This document shows, piece after piece, positions 8,378 through 18,247 of a DNA stretch of 64,000 nt. How positions within the stretch are numbered: the stretch's first letter is position 1; every line of letters begins with the position of its first letter. The notes under the pieces are model-generated. The model had not been told where the DNA came from and ran no database searches. It worked only from the letters and a program-made list of their open reading frames with translations. The stretch is from Holosporales bacterium (GTDB taxonomy: Bacteria > Pseudomonadota > Alphaproteobacteria > Paracaedibacterales > CANFPP01). The stretch lies in NCBI GenBank assembly GCA_947449005.1, contig CANFPP010000003.1:1-64000 (forward strand), given 5' to 3'. The position numbers and the translations under genes were made by a program.

Positions 8378-10369
8378 CTACAAAAAGCTATAGGGGTCGA
8401 TATCGACAACAAGTTTTACGTTGCCAACAAGAGGGACTTGTTTGACCCAATGGGCAATTGCGGATTGAAGCGGGAAATTTTTAGAGGCTTTGATTAAGAA
8501 ACGCCAACGATAACGTCCTCGCAAGAGCGATAGAGGCGCTGGAACGGGACCTAACACCAATAAATCTGGGTGTCTTGGCGCGATACGACTTAAGGCTTTT
8601 GCAGCTTTTTCAACCTGATCTAGTTTAAATCCAGAAATAATAATTGCAGCTAACCGGCCATACGGTGGCATCATTTGTTGCTGACGCTCGGCAAGCTCAC
8701 ACTCAACAAAATGCTCTTGCGCTTGCGATGACAGCGCGGCAATAACAGGATGCGTTGGATTGTAGGTTTGAAGAAGCACTTTACCGGGTAACTGTTCGCG
8801 CCCTGCCCGTCCTGAAACCTGATGCAACAGCTGATACGTTCTCTCGCAAGCCCGCAAATCTCCCCCACTCAACCCTAAATCAGCATCAATAACGCCAATC
8901 AGGGTCATCATGGGGAAATGATAGCCTTTGGCTAAGACTTGTGTACCAACGACGATATCAACCTCATGGTTGGTGATTTGCGATACCATTTCCTGCATCT
9001 GCGTCATTGTTGTTAAAGTGTCGCTTGCAACCATGAGCACTCGCGCAGACGGAAAACACTCCACAACTTCATCATAAATACGCTCGACCCCTGGACCACA
9101 AGCGATCAATCCGTCTTCGGCTTGGCAAGCAGGACAACAGGTTGGCGCTGATTGATTATAGCCGCAATAATGACACTGAAGTTTATTAGAGTTTTTATGA
9201 TGAACCAGCCAACTCGTGCAACCTAAACAGATGAAGCGGTGACCACAATGATGACAAAGAGTCAGCGGCGCATAGCCACGACGATTCAGGAAAAGTATAG
9301 ATTGCTGGCCAGACTCAAGCCTTTCACTTAAGGCTTGACGCAAGGGCGGAGAAATCCAGTTTTTGCCTGACTTTGCATATTGCCGCATATCAACAATTTG
9401 AAGTGCAGGTAAATGTGCCCCACCATATCGACTCTTTAGCTGCAAATGCTTGTAACGACCTTGATTCACGTTAACAACTGTTTCGAGAGAAGGCGTCGCA
9501 GATGCTAAAACGATAGGAATTTTTGAAATTTGGGCTCGGACCACAGCCATATCTCGTGCATGGTAATAGGTTTGTTCATCTTGCTTATAAGAAATGTCGT
9601 GCTCTTCATCGACAATAATTAAACCTAAATTGGCAAACGGGAGAAATAATGCAGAGCGAGCCCCAACGACAACGGCTTGTTTTCCATCTAGAATCATTTT
9701 CCAGGTTTGCTTTTTAACGCTTTTAGATAAGCCAGAATGCCATTGCAACGGCTGCTCACCAAAACGTGCATAGAATCTTTCTAGCCACTGCGAAGATAAA
9801 GCAATTTCAGGCAAAAGCACTAAGACCTGCTTGCCCTGTTGCAGCACTTCTTTTATGACATCAAAGTAAACTTCTGTTTTTCCTGAACCTGTCACACCAT
9901 CTAATAGGAAAGGCTGGAAAGTTTCGGTTGATTGCAGAATCTCATTCACGGCTTGCGCTTGATCGGGTGAAAGTTTTGGTCCTTGTAATGTAAAATCGGG
10001 AGAATTATTCACCAATAGTTTGGACTGACGCGTTTTCTTTTCGCTACCCATTTTCTCAGAAGAGCCACTGAGAACCATTTTGAGAACCATTCCCAGAGGA
10101 TTTAGAGTATAGCGAGCAACCCATCCAATAAAGTCTAAACTCTCTTTTGGAAGTCGGTGCCCTTCAACAATACTCTCAATCTCTTTCAGAGTTCCTTGAT
10201 ATGTACTTTCTGTTTCTAGCTTCCAGACAACGCCTATTGTTAATCGGGAACGAAAATTCACAATAACAATGTCACCCAATTCAGCTGACAATCCTTGCGG
10301 AACACTATATGAAAAGGGTTTATCTACGGCTGTTGGCAGGAGAACTTGAATTTTTTGAGAATTTTCCAT
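8378..10369 (-). CDS. priA: Primosomal protein N' (replication restart helicase PriA)
   Basis: A 3'-to-5' DNA helicase that reloads the replisome at stalled forks. The 663-aa protein has an N-terminal DNA-binding domain, Walker [13 protein letters not shown] (about residues 159-170), DEEH box (LIIVDEEHD), and the insert of paired cysteines (CHHCGHRFICLGC ... CHYCGYN ... CCPAC) that binds two zinc ions. Helicase motifs V and VI follow (GTQVLAKGYHFP, QVSGRAGRE). It is somewhat shorter than the E. coli protein, as is common outside gammaproteobacteria. Its start is 7 nt from the first 23-bp direct repeat. It is convergent with the kinase-like gene. Confidence 0.97.
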   Translation of the reverse strand: MENSQKIQVLLPTAVDKPFSYSVPQGLSAELGDIVIVNFRSRLTIGVVWKLETESTYQGTLKEIESIVEGHRLPKESLDFIGWVARYTLNPLGMVLKMVLSGSSEKMGSEKKTRQSKLLVNNSPDFTLQGPKLSPDQAQAVNEILQSTETFQPFLLDGVTGSGKTEVYFDVIKEVLQQGKQVLVLLPEIALSSQWLERFYARFGEQPLQWHSGLSKSVKKQTWKMILDGKQAVVVGARSALFLPFANLGLIIVDEEHDISYKQDEQTYYHARDMAVVRAQISKIPIVLASATPSLETVVNVNQGRYKHLQLKSRYGGAHLPALQIVDMRQYAKSGKNWISPPLRQALSERLESGQQSILFLNRRGYAPLTLCHHCGHRFICLGCTSWLVHHKNSNKLQCHYCGYNQSAPTCCPACQAEDGLIACGPGVERIYDEVVECFPSARVLMVASDTLTTMTQMQEMVSQITNHEVDIVVGTQVLAKGYHFPMMTLIGVIDADLGLSGGDLRACERTYQLLHQVSGRAGREQLPGKVLLQTYNPTHPVIAALSSQAQEHFVECELAERQQQMMPPYGRLAAIIISGFKLDQVEKAAKALSRIAPRHPDLLVLGPVPAPLSLLRGRYRWRFLIKASKNFPLQSAIAHWVKQVPLVGNVKLVVDIDPYSFL

Positions 10370-10376
10370 ATTTACT

Positions 10377-10399
10377 TGTAGACAGAATGAATTGAGGAA
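10377..10399. repeat. 23-bp direct repeat, left copy flanking the LRR gene
   Basis: TGTAGACAGAATGAATTGA followed by GGAA. It matches the copy at 12972-12994 in 22 of 23 positions and in the same orientation. The two copies bracket a 2.57-kb segment holding only the LRR gene. The flanking genes priA and tal point away from each other, so the repeat cannot be a shared promoter in the same orientation to both. Confidence 0.8.
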
Positions 10400-10484
10400 T
10401 CACAACAATTAATATCTTACTGCAGAAAAAATAGTAATTCTCTCAAAAAATTTAGTGAATCGTTATGGCTTCAAGACTACATCT

Positions 10485-12794
10485 CTAGTCATCATCATTA
10501 CTATCTGACATTTCAGAGTTTTCATTCTCACTATCTGAAATCTCCGACCCCTCATCATCACTATACATCGACGTCGCCTCAGAGTTTTCGTCATCAGAAC
10601 TTTCAGAATCAAAGCTTTCGTCATCGGAACTTTCATCATCGGAATTTTCGTAATTAGAGCTTTCGTAATCAAAGCTTTCCTCTTCAAAGCCTTCGTCATC
10701 ACCATACATCGTCTCAAAAACTTCTCGTTCCCCTCTTAAGGTTAATGTTGGTTTTCCATCTCTCACTTTCTTAACAAATTTTTTGAAATGCTCCTCTTTT
10801 ATTTGATCTGTATAGTGACTAACATCAAGAAAGGCTAAAGTTGGATGGGCAATTACTGTTCGTGCTAACGCAAAAAAGACATCTGGATTATAAATAGATT
10901 CTACTGGATCATCACATCGTTCACGACCGTCTCGATGACACAAGGCACAATAAGCTATGTGTAGTTCCCTTAAAGAAGGCAAACTTGGCAACAATCCTAG
11001 TAATAATGATGTTCCCTCATGATGAATATAATTATTATTTAGATTCAAAATTTCAAGCTTAGTATTCCCCATAAGTTGGTTACCAATAATGTAAAAGAAA
11101 TCTTCTCTTCCCATCTTCACATCGTCGAGCACCAAACGGCGAAGCTCTGGCCATTTCTTAAGAGATGATTTTAAAGAAAACAAAGGATCACTTCGTGAAA
11201 CAGAATTACCACTTAAAGATAGTTCTTCAAGATTCGGGCATTGTGCCAAAGACCTAATAATTTCAGAAAGCTCTTCTGCACCCGTCAAACAAATACCTTC
11301 GCCTGGAAAGCATTCAGGCATATCTATTCCCAAATAATTCCCTGACAAATTAACAATTTTTAAAGCCAGTGGATTTATCCGGCGTAGTTTTGTAGCTAAT
11401 ATTTCTGCGTGCCTATCTTCGTATTCGTGTTCCTGAAATTCAAAAGTTTGTAAATGCGTAAAATATTGACGGACGATACCAAGATCATCTTCTCTTCCTA
11501 AGTCAGGCTCATGAATCGTCGATATAAGTCGATTATTAGCATGGGATCTAGGAATTATCGTATTTTCATATCGAACGAGTTCTCCTCGAATAAAACGTCC
11601 AGTAGCCCCCCCTGACACCGCATATTTGTAGGAAGTAGAAATAATTTCTGCAGCACTCTCATCATGTTCATGATGATCCATTATAATAGGATAATTAGAT
11701 TCATCACTTCTCAAAGAATATACGCTAAATTTTTCTGTTTCACATAAAACAACAGGAGAAAGTGCAGGAAACGCCTTATAATTATTATCTCTATAAATGC
11801 GATTGTTATGTGCAAATGATAAAAATGGGATATTAGGTGACTCTGGAAAGCGAGATTGAATCGCTCGCATAAATAACTTTTTCAAAATTGTTTGATTATC
11901 TACCAAGAATTCCTGGCAATTTTCACACGTGTCTAAAAAAGAGTAGTACCGTAAGCCCACTCTTACAAATCCAAGGGCATCATGTATGCTATTTATAAAA
12001 TCCATTATCAGCCCAGGATTTCTCCGAAGAGCGTAAACAGCATGCACCTCTGAGTCAAAATTCCTTTTTTCAGCAAGTTTAGGGAAAAAACTACTCATAA
12101 AATTGAAGGCTTCTTCACCTTCAGACACCTGAATTGGATAAAAATAGATTTTATATTCGTTATCATGCAAATCTGTTACACGAAATGCTTCTGTTTCTGA
12201 CAAAGCAACGACATTTTTATATTTATTTACGCTTTCTCTTTTTCCATCTTTTGGATAACTCAGAAAAACAGTATATTCTGTTGTATCCCTAGCAGCTAAT
12301 GTTAACTTACCTGTCTTACGATCAAATAAAATAGGTTTTGTTACACGATCTAAGTAACAATGACCATATTCATCTTGCATTCGCATCATAACAACAGCAT
12401 CAAGCCCTAAAATTACATAATTAATATGGGAAGCTTTAGTTCTTTCAAAAACAGCTTTATTAATCTGACCTGTTAAATAATGATAACCATGATCTTGCCA
12501 GTCAATAACTCGTTCAGGATGATAGAAACCAAACCATTGAAAACCAGCGTTCTGATGTGCTTGAATCACATGCCTCAATTCTAAAGAAGCTGAATCACCT
12601 ATGATTAAAGGCTGCTCACAGAGTTCAAGAGCAATACTCTGTTCTTTTTTTTGCCCTTCTGCTAATCGTTCAATGTGTTCCTTAATATATGTTTTCGATG
12701 ATGAAAATCCCGATTTTTCAGAGCTTAAATCATCGGATGCTAAAGAAAAATTTGTTAATAAAAATATGAATAAAATTAAGTTTACATAAACCAT
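10485..12794 (-). CDS. Exported leucine-rich-repeat protein with an acidic tail
   Basis: A 769-aa protein beginning with a signal peptide (MVYVNLILFIFLLTNFSLAS). Residues 20-440 match nothing I recognise. Roughly residues 465-660 contain ribonuclease-inhibitor-type leucine-rich repeats (NPLALKIVNLSGNYLG, NLEELSLSGNSV, ELRRLVLDDVKM, KLEILNLNNNYIHHEG, SLRELHIAYC). The last 60 residues are a repetitive Asp/Glu/Ser tail built on DDESSDDES. Such architecture is typical of host-interacting proteins in intracellular bacteria. The gene is alone between two 23-bp direct repeats, suggesting acquisition as a cassette. The short overlapping frame at 10463-10717 is a shadow of the tail repeats. Confidence 0.75.
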   Translation of the reverse strand: MVYVNLILFIFLLTNFSLASDDLSSEKSGFSSSKTYIKEHIERLAEGQKKEQSIALELCEQPLIIGDSASLELRHVIQAHQNAGFQWFGFYHPERVIDWQDHGYHYLTGQINKAVFERTKASHINYVILGLDAVVMMRMQDEYGHCYLDRVTKPILFDRKTGKLTLAARDTTEYTVFLSYPKDGKRESVNKYKNVVALSETEAFRVTDLHDNEYKIYFYPIQVSEGEEAFNFMSSFFPKLAEKRNFDSEVHAVYALRRNPGLIMDFINSIHDALGFVRVGLRYYSFLDTCENCQEFLVDNQTILKKLFMRAIQSRFPESPNIPFLSFAHNNRIYRDNNYKAFPALSPVVLCETEKFSVYSLRSDESNYPIIMDHHEHDESAAEIISTSYKYAVSGGATGRFIRGELVRYENTIIPRSHANNRLISTIHEPDLGREDDLGIVRQYFTHLQTFEFQEHEYEDRHAEILATKLRRINPLALKIVNLSGNYLGIDMPECFPGEGICLTGAEELSEIIRSLAQCPNLEELSLSGNSVSRSDPLFSLKSSLKKWPELRRLVLDDVKMGREDFFYIIGNQLMGNTKLEILNLNNNYIHHEGTSLLLGLLPSLPSLRELHIAYCALCHRDGRERCDDPVESIYNPDVFFALARTVIAHPTLAFLDVSHYTDQIKEEHFKKFVKKVRDGKPTLTLRGEREVFETMYGDDEGFEEESFDYESSNYENSDDESSDDESFDSESSDDENSEATSMYSDDEGSEISDSENENSEMSDSNDDD

Positions 12795-12971
12795 TATCAG
12801 CGTCCAATAAGCTTACAATTTATAAGGAAGCTAATGTTTAAAAGTTAATAAAAAAAGAAGAAAAATGCCTAAGAATTCTAATTCTTAAGTTTTGATAATG
12901 TGAATTTCTATAAACTACTTCTAATCGAGTCTGCAAGAGAAGATAAATAATAGAAAATTTTTCATAATTTC

Positions 12972-12994
12972 TGTAGACAGAATGAATTGAAGAA
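12972..12994. repeat. 23-bp direct repeat, right copy flanking the LRR gene
   Basis: TGTAGACAGAATGAATTGA followed by AGAA, differing from the copy at 10377-10399 at one position. It lies 45 nt upstream of the transaldolase start. Confidence 0.8.
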
Positions 12995-13039
12995 ATGATA
13001 GTGATTACACTAACATACATAACAAAGAATATAGCAAAA

Positions 13040-13699
13040 ATGAAATTTTTCCTTGATACAGCAAACATTGAAGAAATTGCAGAGTTCGCAAATACAGGCT
13101 TATTAGACGGCGTTACAACGAATCCATCGATAATTGCTAGCTACGGCAAGCCTTTTGAAGAAGTTATTGCAGCGATTTGCAAATTAGTTGATGGCCCGGT
13201 GAGCGCTGAGGTTACAGCAACGGATCATGAGACTATGTTAAAGCAAGGTCGTCATCTCGCACAAATTGCAAATAATGTTGTTATTAAGGTTCCTTTGACC
13301 TCTGATGGCTTAAAAGCCTGTTATGCTTTGCGTCAAGAAGAAATTGATGTTAACGTGACCTTATGTTTTTCAACAGGTCAAGCTTTGCTTGCCGCGAAAG
13401 CAGGTGCAACCTTTATTTCCCCGTTTATCGGGCGTATAGATGATATAGGTTATCAAGGAATGAATTTAATCCAAGAAATTGCGCAGATCTATAGTAACTA
13501 TCCAGATTTTAATACACAGATTTTGGCAGCGTCCATTCGCAGCCCCCTCCATGTAACTGAAGCAGCACAGATGGGCGCCGATGTAGCAACAATGCCAACA
13601 AAAGTATTAAAACAACTTTTCAAACACCCGTTAACTGATCTTGGACTAGAAGCATTTCTGAAAGATTGGAAAAATACAGATCAAAAAATTTCAGCGTAA
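13040..13699 (+). CDS. tal: Transaldolase (small TalC/MipB-like type)
   Basis: Transfers a dihydroxyacetone unit in the non-oxidative pentose phosphate pathway. The frame is open from 12995, but the family begins at [13 protein letters not shown], placing the start at ATG 13040 and giving 219 aa, the usual size of this subfamily. Recognisable parts are [17 protein letters not shown] (Schiff-base Lys) and [13 protein letters not shown]. It stands alone after the LRR cassette and 85 nt before mreB. A fructose-6-phosphate aldolase activity cannot be excluded from sequence alone. Confidence 0.92.
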   Translation: MKFFLDTANIEEIAEFANTGLLDGVTTNPSIIASYGKPFEEVIAAICKLVDGPVSAEVTATDHETMLKQGRHLAQIANNVVIKVPLTSDGLKACYALRQEEIDVNVTLCFSTGQALLAAKAGATFISPFIGRIDDIGYQGMNLIQEIAQIYSNYPDFNTQILAASIRSPLHVTEAAQMGADVATMPTKVLKQLFKHPLTDLGLEAFLKDWKNTDQKISA

Positions 13700-13766
13700 A
13701 CAAATATATAAAAGCTTCTCTTGATCATTTCTCTTGAGATTTGTAGATTGAGATACCTACTGATAA

Positions 13767-14825
<1,059 letters not shown>

Positions 14826-14860
14826 TAGTTAACAACTAATTAAAATTTTACAGAATGTAA

Positions 14861-15781
14861 ATGATACTATCTGCTTTAGGATTAAGAGCTATAGGACTAC
14901 GACGCAACAACCCTGTTTTTATATTTATCACTCGCTTCTTTGCAAGATCTGCTTCTAGCGTTAATAAGATAGTTATGATTTGTGCCTTTGTTTTTGTGTC
15001 GCTTTATTTATTGTCATCAGCAAAGTTTGATAGCGCTCTGACACACCGTCTACAAAATTTTTTGATGGATTGCACATCTCCTGTCATTTCAGTTTTAAAT
15101 CGCCCGCTAGAAATTATTGCCTCATGGAAAAATTATTTTAGAAATCAACAGTTCCTACAAGAAGAAAATATTTTACTTAAAGAACAGAATGCTAACTTAC
15201 TGCATTGGCGATGGTTAGCACAAGAACGTGACCATGAAAATCAACGGTTACGCGAAATTCTAAATGTTGTGCCAGATCTAAAACGCTCAACTGTTACAGT
15301 AAGAGCCTTAGGTGTCCCCAGTGATCGTTATTATTCTAATCTCATTATTTTAGTGACAAGCGCTGATGGCGTTCGAAAAGATCAGGCTGTAATTTCTCCT
15401 ATGGGCATTATTGGTAGAATTATTGATGTAGGCTCAACGACCGCTAGAGTCATGTTAATCACCGATATTAATTCTCGCATTCCTGTTCGTTTTGAGTCTT
15501 CTGGTGAGCAAGCTATTATTGCCGGCAATAATTCATTGAATTTAAAAGTCGTTCATCTAGAAAGCAATGCAGATAAAACACAATTAAAAGCATCGCAAAT
15601 TAAAATTGGCGAGAAACTTTTAACTTCTGGCTATGGAGGAATATTTCTCCCTAATATGCCGGTCGCGATTGTCACGAACATTGAGGGGAATACAATTATT
15701 GCACGCCCTCTTGTCGATGTAACTCGCCTAGAGTTTGTAACAATTTTGGGGAATGAGATAGAAAACCATGCTCAGCAGTGA
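14861..15781 (+). CDS. mreC: Rod shape-determining protein MreC
   Basis: Periplasmic scaffold of the elongasome, anchored by one N-terminal membrane segment (about residues 37-53, KIVMICAFVFVSLYLL). A coiled-coil region follows (about 98-130) and then the two beta-barrel subdomains with GVRKDQAVISPMGIIGRI and LLTSGYGGIFLPNMPVA. The 306-aa length is normal. The start has no obvious Shine-Dalgarno sequence. The 3' end overlaps mreD by 14 nt, consistent with translational coupling. Confidence 0.95.
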   Translation: MILSALGLRAIGLRRNNPVFIFITRFFARSASSVNKIVMICAFVFVSLYLLSSAKFDSALTHRLQNFLMDCTSPVISVLNRPLEIIASWKNYFRNQQFLQEENILLKEQNANLLHWRWLAQERDHENQRLREILNVVPDLKRSTVTVRALGVPSDRYYSNLIILVTSADGVRKDQAVISPMGIIGRIIDVGSTTARVMLITDINSRIPVRFESSGEQAIIAGNNSLNLKVVHLESNADKTQLKASQIKIGEKLLTSGYGGIFLPNMPVAIVTNIEGNTIIARPLVDVTRLEFVTILGNEIENHAQQ

Positions 15782-16280
15782 ATCGTCTCCCCTCTTTTCT
15801 CAAGTGCGTATTTATTTACGTAAAGCTGAGTATTTTCTCTTTTTGCTACTCCTTATTGTTTTAAGCACTCTCCCTTCTTGGAATTGGATAGAGATGCGTC
15901 CTCAGCTTTTTTTAATTGCCCTTTATCACTGGACACTTTATCAACCTTCCTTATTAAATTTAGGACAAATTTTTTTTCTAGGACTCATTCAAGATAGCAT
16001 TTATGGCTATCCATTAGGCCTTTCAAGCGTAGAGCTTTTACTACTCCATGGTGCATTACTAACTCAGCAGAGATACCTTTTAGAAGCTACACTTATGATT
16101 AGTTGGTTGGGTTTTGCTATGTTTAGTTTAGTTGATTCCTTATTTCATTGGGGATTATTCTCATATGGAATTGGGGCTTGGCTTGAATATTCAGGTACAC
16201 TCCCAGGCCTATTCCTAACAATTAGTTTGTATCCATTTGGAGTCAAAACCTTAGCCCTGTTAAAAAATAAGCTAGGTTAG
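15768..16280 (+). CDS. mreD: Rod shape-determining protein MreD
   Basis: A 170-aa polytopic membrane protein with about five hydrophobic segments. Sequence conservation in MreD is low, so the call rests on hydrophobicity, length, the LFLIALYHWTLYQPSL and FFLGLIQDSIYGYPLGLSS segments, and position directly after mreC with a 14-nt overlap. A palindromic repeat separates it from mrdA. Confidence 0.9.
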   Translation: MLSSESSPLFSQVRIYLRKAEYFLFLLLLIVLSTLPSWNWIEMRPQLFLIALYHWTLYQPSLLNLGQIFFLGLIQDSIYGYPLGLSSVELLLLHGALLTQQRYLLEATLMISWLGFAMFSLVDSLFHWGLFSYGIGAWLEYSGTLPGLFLTISLYPFGVKTLALLKNKLG

Positions 16281-16310
16281 TTTTAATTATGACATTAACT
16301 TCTTTTCTTC

Positions 16311-16409
16311 CGTCATTCCAGCCAAGACGGGAATCCAGGATGTTCTTTATTGCAATATCAAACATCTTTTGTAGAATTTTATGGATCCCCACCCTTGCGA
16401 GAATGACAG
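16311..16409. repeat. Extragenic palindrome between mreD and mrdA
   Basis: The left end CGTCATTCCAGCCAAGACGG and the right end (GGATCCCCACCCTTGCGAGA, then ATGACAG) are imperfect inverted copies of each other. They share the CGTCATTCC...GGGAATCCAG wording with the element at 19816-20005. It ends 12 nt before the mrdA ribosome-binding site, so it lies within the operon transcript. Confidence 0.7.
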
Positions 16410-16433
16410 CGAGATTTTTGAGGAGCATAGGGA

Positions 16434-18236
16434 TTGATTAACAAAGAGCAACATACAGTATTCACACGTCGCTCTCTCATACTTGCTGGCATGAAAGGAA
16501 TGCTATTTGCTGGTCTTGCTGGCAGACTTTACTCTTTGCAAATTCTAGAAGCCAAGCATTATAAAGTTTTATCTGACAGAAATCGTCTTCATTCTTATTT
16601 GATTTGCCCATCAAGAGGAAACATTCTTGATCGAACAGGTTCGATTCTTGCAAGCAATCAAAATTCATATCGCGGAATATTGAATCAATCTCAAGTTACT
16701 GATTTGCCTGAACTTGTAGAGAAATTACGAGATATTCTTGGGCTTTCAGAAGAAGAAGTTCAAAACATTTTTCATCAAGCAAAATCAAAACATCGCTTTA
16801 TCCCTTTAACTATTAAAGAAGATCTTAGCTGGGATGAAGTCGCACGCCTTGAGCTGTATCTTCCAGATTTGAATGGAGTCGCTATTGAAAAGGGACAATC
16901 AAGGTTCTATCGGCACCCATTCGAAACAGCGCACGTTGTTGGCTATGTAGCAGCCGTATCTGATCAAGATGCCAATAAAGATCCAATTCTAGAATTACCA
17001 GGCATAAGAGTTGGTAAAAGCGGCGCTGAAAAAACTTTTGATGTAGCTTTACGAGGCAAGCCAGGTATTAAACAAGTTGAGGTTAATGCCTTAAGGCGTG
17101 TTGTCAGAGAATTAGAAACTTTAGAGAGCGTTAGAGGCCAAGACACACAATTAACAATCCATTTAGAGTTACAGAAAAAAGTATCTGAAATTCTATCAAT
17201 CCACGAAAGCGCTTCTGCCGTTGTTATGGAAATCCATACAGGTGAGGTTTTATCCTTAGTATCTCATCCAGGTTACGATACAAATCTTTTTACTAACAGA
17301 ATTTCCAAAAAGAATTGGCAAAATCTTCTTGAGCATCCTCGCCAAGCACTCATTAACAAAGCAATTGCTGGACAATATTCACCTGGCTCTACATTCAAAA
17401 TGGTTGTAGCTCTAGCTGCACTTGCAAAAGAGGCTATTAATCCGAAAACAACTTTTTATTGCAATGGGCATCATGATGTAAACAACCATAAGTTCCATTG
17501 CTGGAAAAAAGGTGGGCACGGAACAATGAATCTTGAGTCGGCCATCACTCAATCGTGCGATGTCTATTTTTATCAGCTTGCAGGTCTCGTTGGCATTGAT
17601 GCCATTGCAGATATGGCAAAGAATTTTGGTTTTGGAAAACCTTCAGGAATTGAATTATCTGGCGAAAAAAATGGCCTTGTTCCTTCAAAAAGCTGGAAGA
17701 ATCTTGTTAAAAGAAAATCATGGACACTCGGTGAAACCGTCAATGTTTCGATTGGTCAAGGCTATCTTCTTGCAACACCAATGCAACTTGCACAAATGAC
17801 GGCTATCTTAGCTAATGGTGGAAAATTGATTCAGCCTCACCTTTATAAAAATCAAAGGCTTTCAATAACCGAAGAGCTTCCTGTTCCTAAAGAACATTTA
17901 AACCATATGCTCAACGGGATGAGTATGGTTGTTAATGATCCGCATGGGACTACCTATGCACACCGCATACAAACACCTGGCCGAGAAATGGGCGGTAAAA
18001 CAGGAACAACTCAGGTATGTAGAATCAGTCAGTGGGACAGAGATCACGATCTTCATCACAATGAAAGCCAACCTTACCATAAAAAAGATCATGCTATTTT
18101 TGTGGGTTATGCCCCAGTCCATGCCCCAAAGTTTGCTGTAACAGTTGTTGTTGAACATGGTGGAGGTGGCGCCAGAACAGCAGCTCCTCTTGCTAAAGAG
18201 ATTCTTTCAATTACACAACAACTTATTCAAACGTAG
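16434..18236 (+). CDS. mrdA: Penicillin-binding protein 2 (MrdA)
   Basis: The elongasome-specific peptidoglycan transpeptidase. The 600-aa protein has an N-terminal membrane anchor (about residues 16-32), the PBP dimerisation domain with RGNILDRTGSILA, and the transpeptidase motifs SxxK in PGSTFKM, SxN as SCD in TQSCDVYFYQL, and KTG in GGKTGTTQV. The start is TTG at 16434: AGGAG is centred about 12 nt upstream, and no ATG exists near the family's usual N-terminus. It precedes rodA by 11 nt and forms the usual PBP2-RodA pair. Confidence 0.97.
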   Translation: MINKEQHTVFTRRSLILAGMKGMLFAGLAGRLYSLQILEAKHYKVLSDRNRLHSYLICPSRGNILDRTGSILASNQNSYRGILNQSQVTDLPELVEKLRDILGLSEEEVQNIFHQAKSKHRFIPLTIKEDLSWDEVARLELYLPDLNGVAIEKGQSRFYRHPFETAHVVGYVAAVSDQDANKDPILELPGIRVGKSGAEKTFDVALRGKPGIKQVEVNALRRVVRELETLESVRGQDTQLTIHLELQKKVSEILSIHESASAVVMEIHTGEVLSLVSHPGYDTNLFTNRISKKNWQNLLEHPRQALINKAIAGQYSPGSTFKMVVALAALAKEAINPKTTFYCNGHHDVNNHKFHCWKKGGHGTMNLESAITQSCDVYFYQLAGLVGIDAIADMAKNFGFGKPSGIELSGEKNGLVPSKSWKNLVKRKSWTLGETVNVSIGQGYLLATPMQLAQMTAILANGGKLIQPHLYKNQRLSITEELPVPKEHLNHMLNGMSMVVNDPHGTTYAHRIQTPGREMGGKTGTTQVCRISQWDRDHDLHHNESQPYHKKDHAIFVGYAPVHAPKFAVTVVVEHGGGGARTAAPLAKEILSITQQLIQT

Positions 18237-18247
18237 GCTAGTAGATT

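Noticed and set aside
10463-10717. 84-codon Lys/Met/Arg-rich frame on the minus strand
   Set aside because: It is an out-of-frame reading of the repetitive acidic tail of the LRR protein.
12995-13039. Upstream in-frame start for transaldolase
   Set aside because: The 15 extra residues are not part of the family, whose N-terminus is [10 protein letters not shown].
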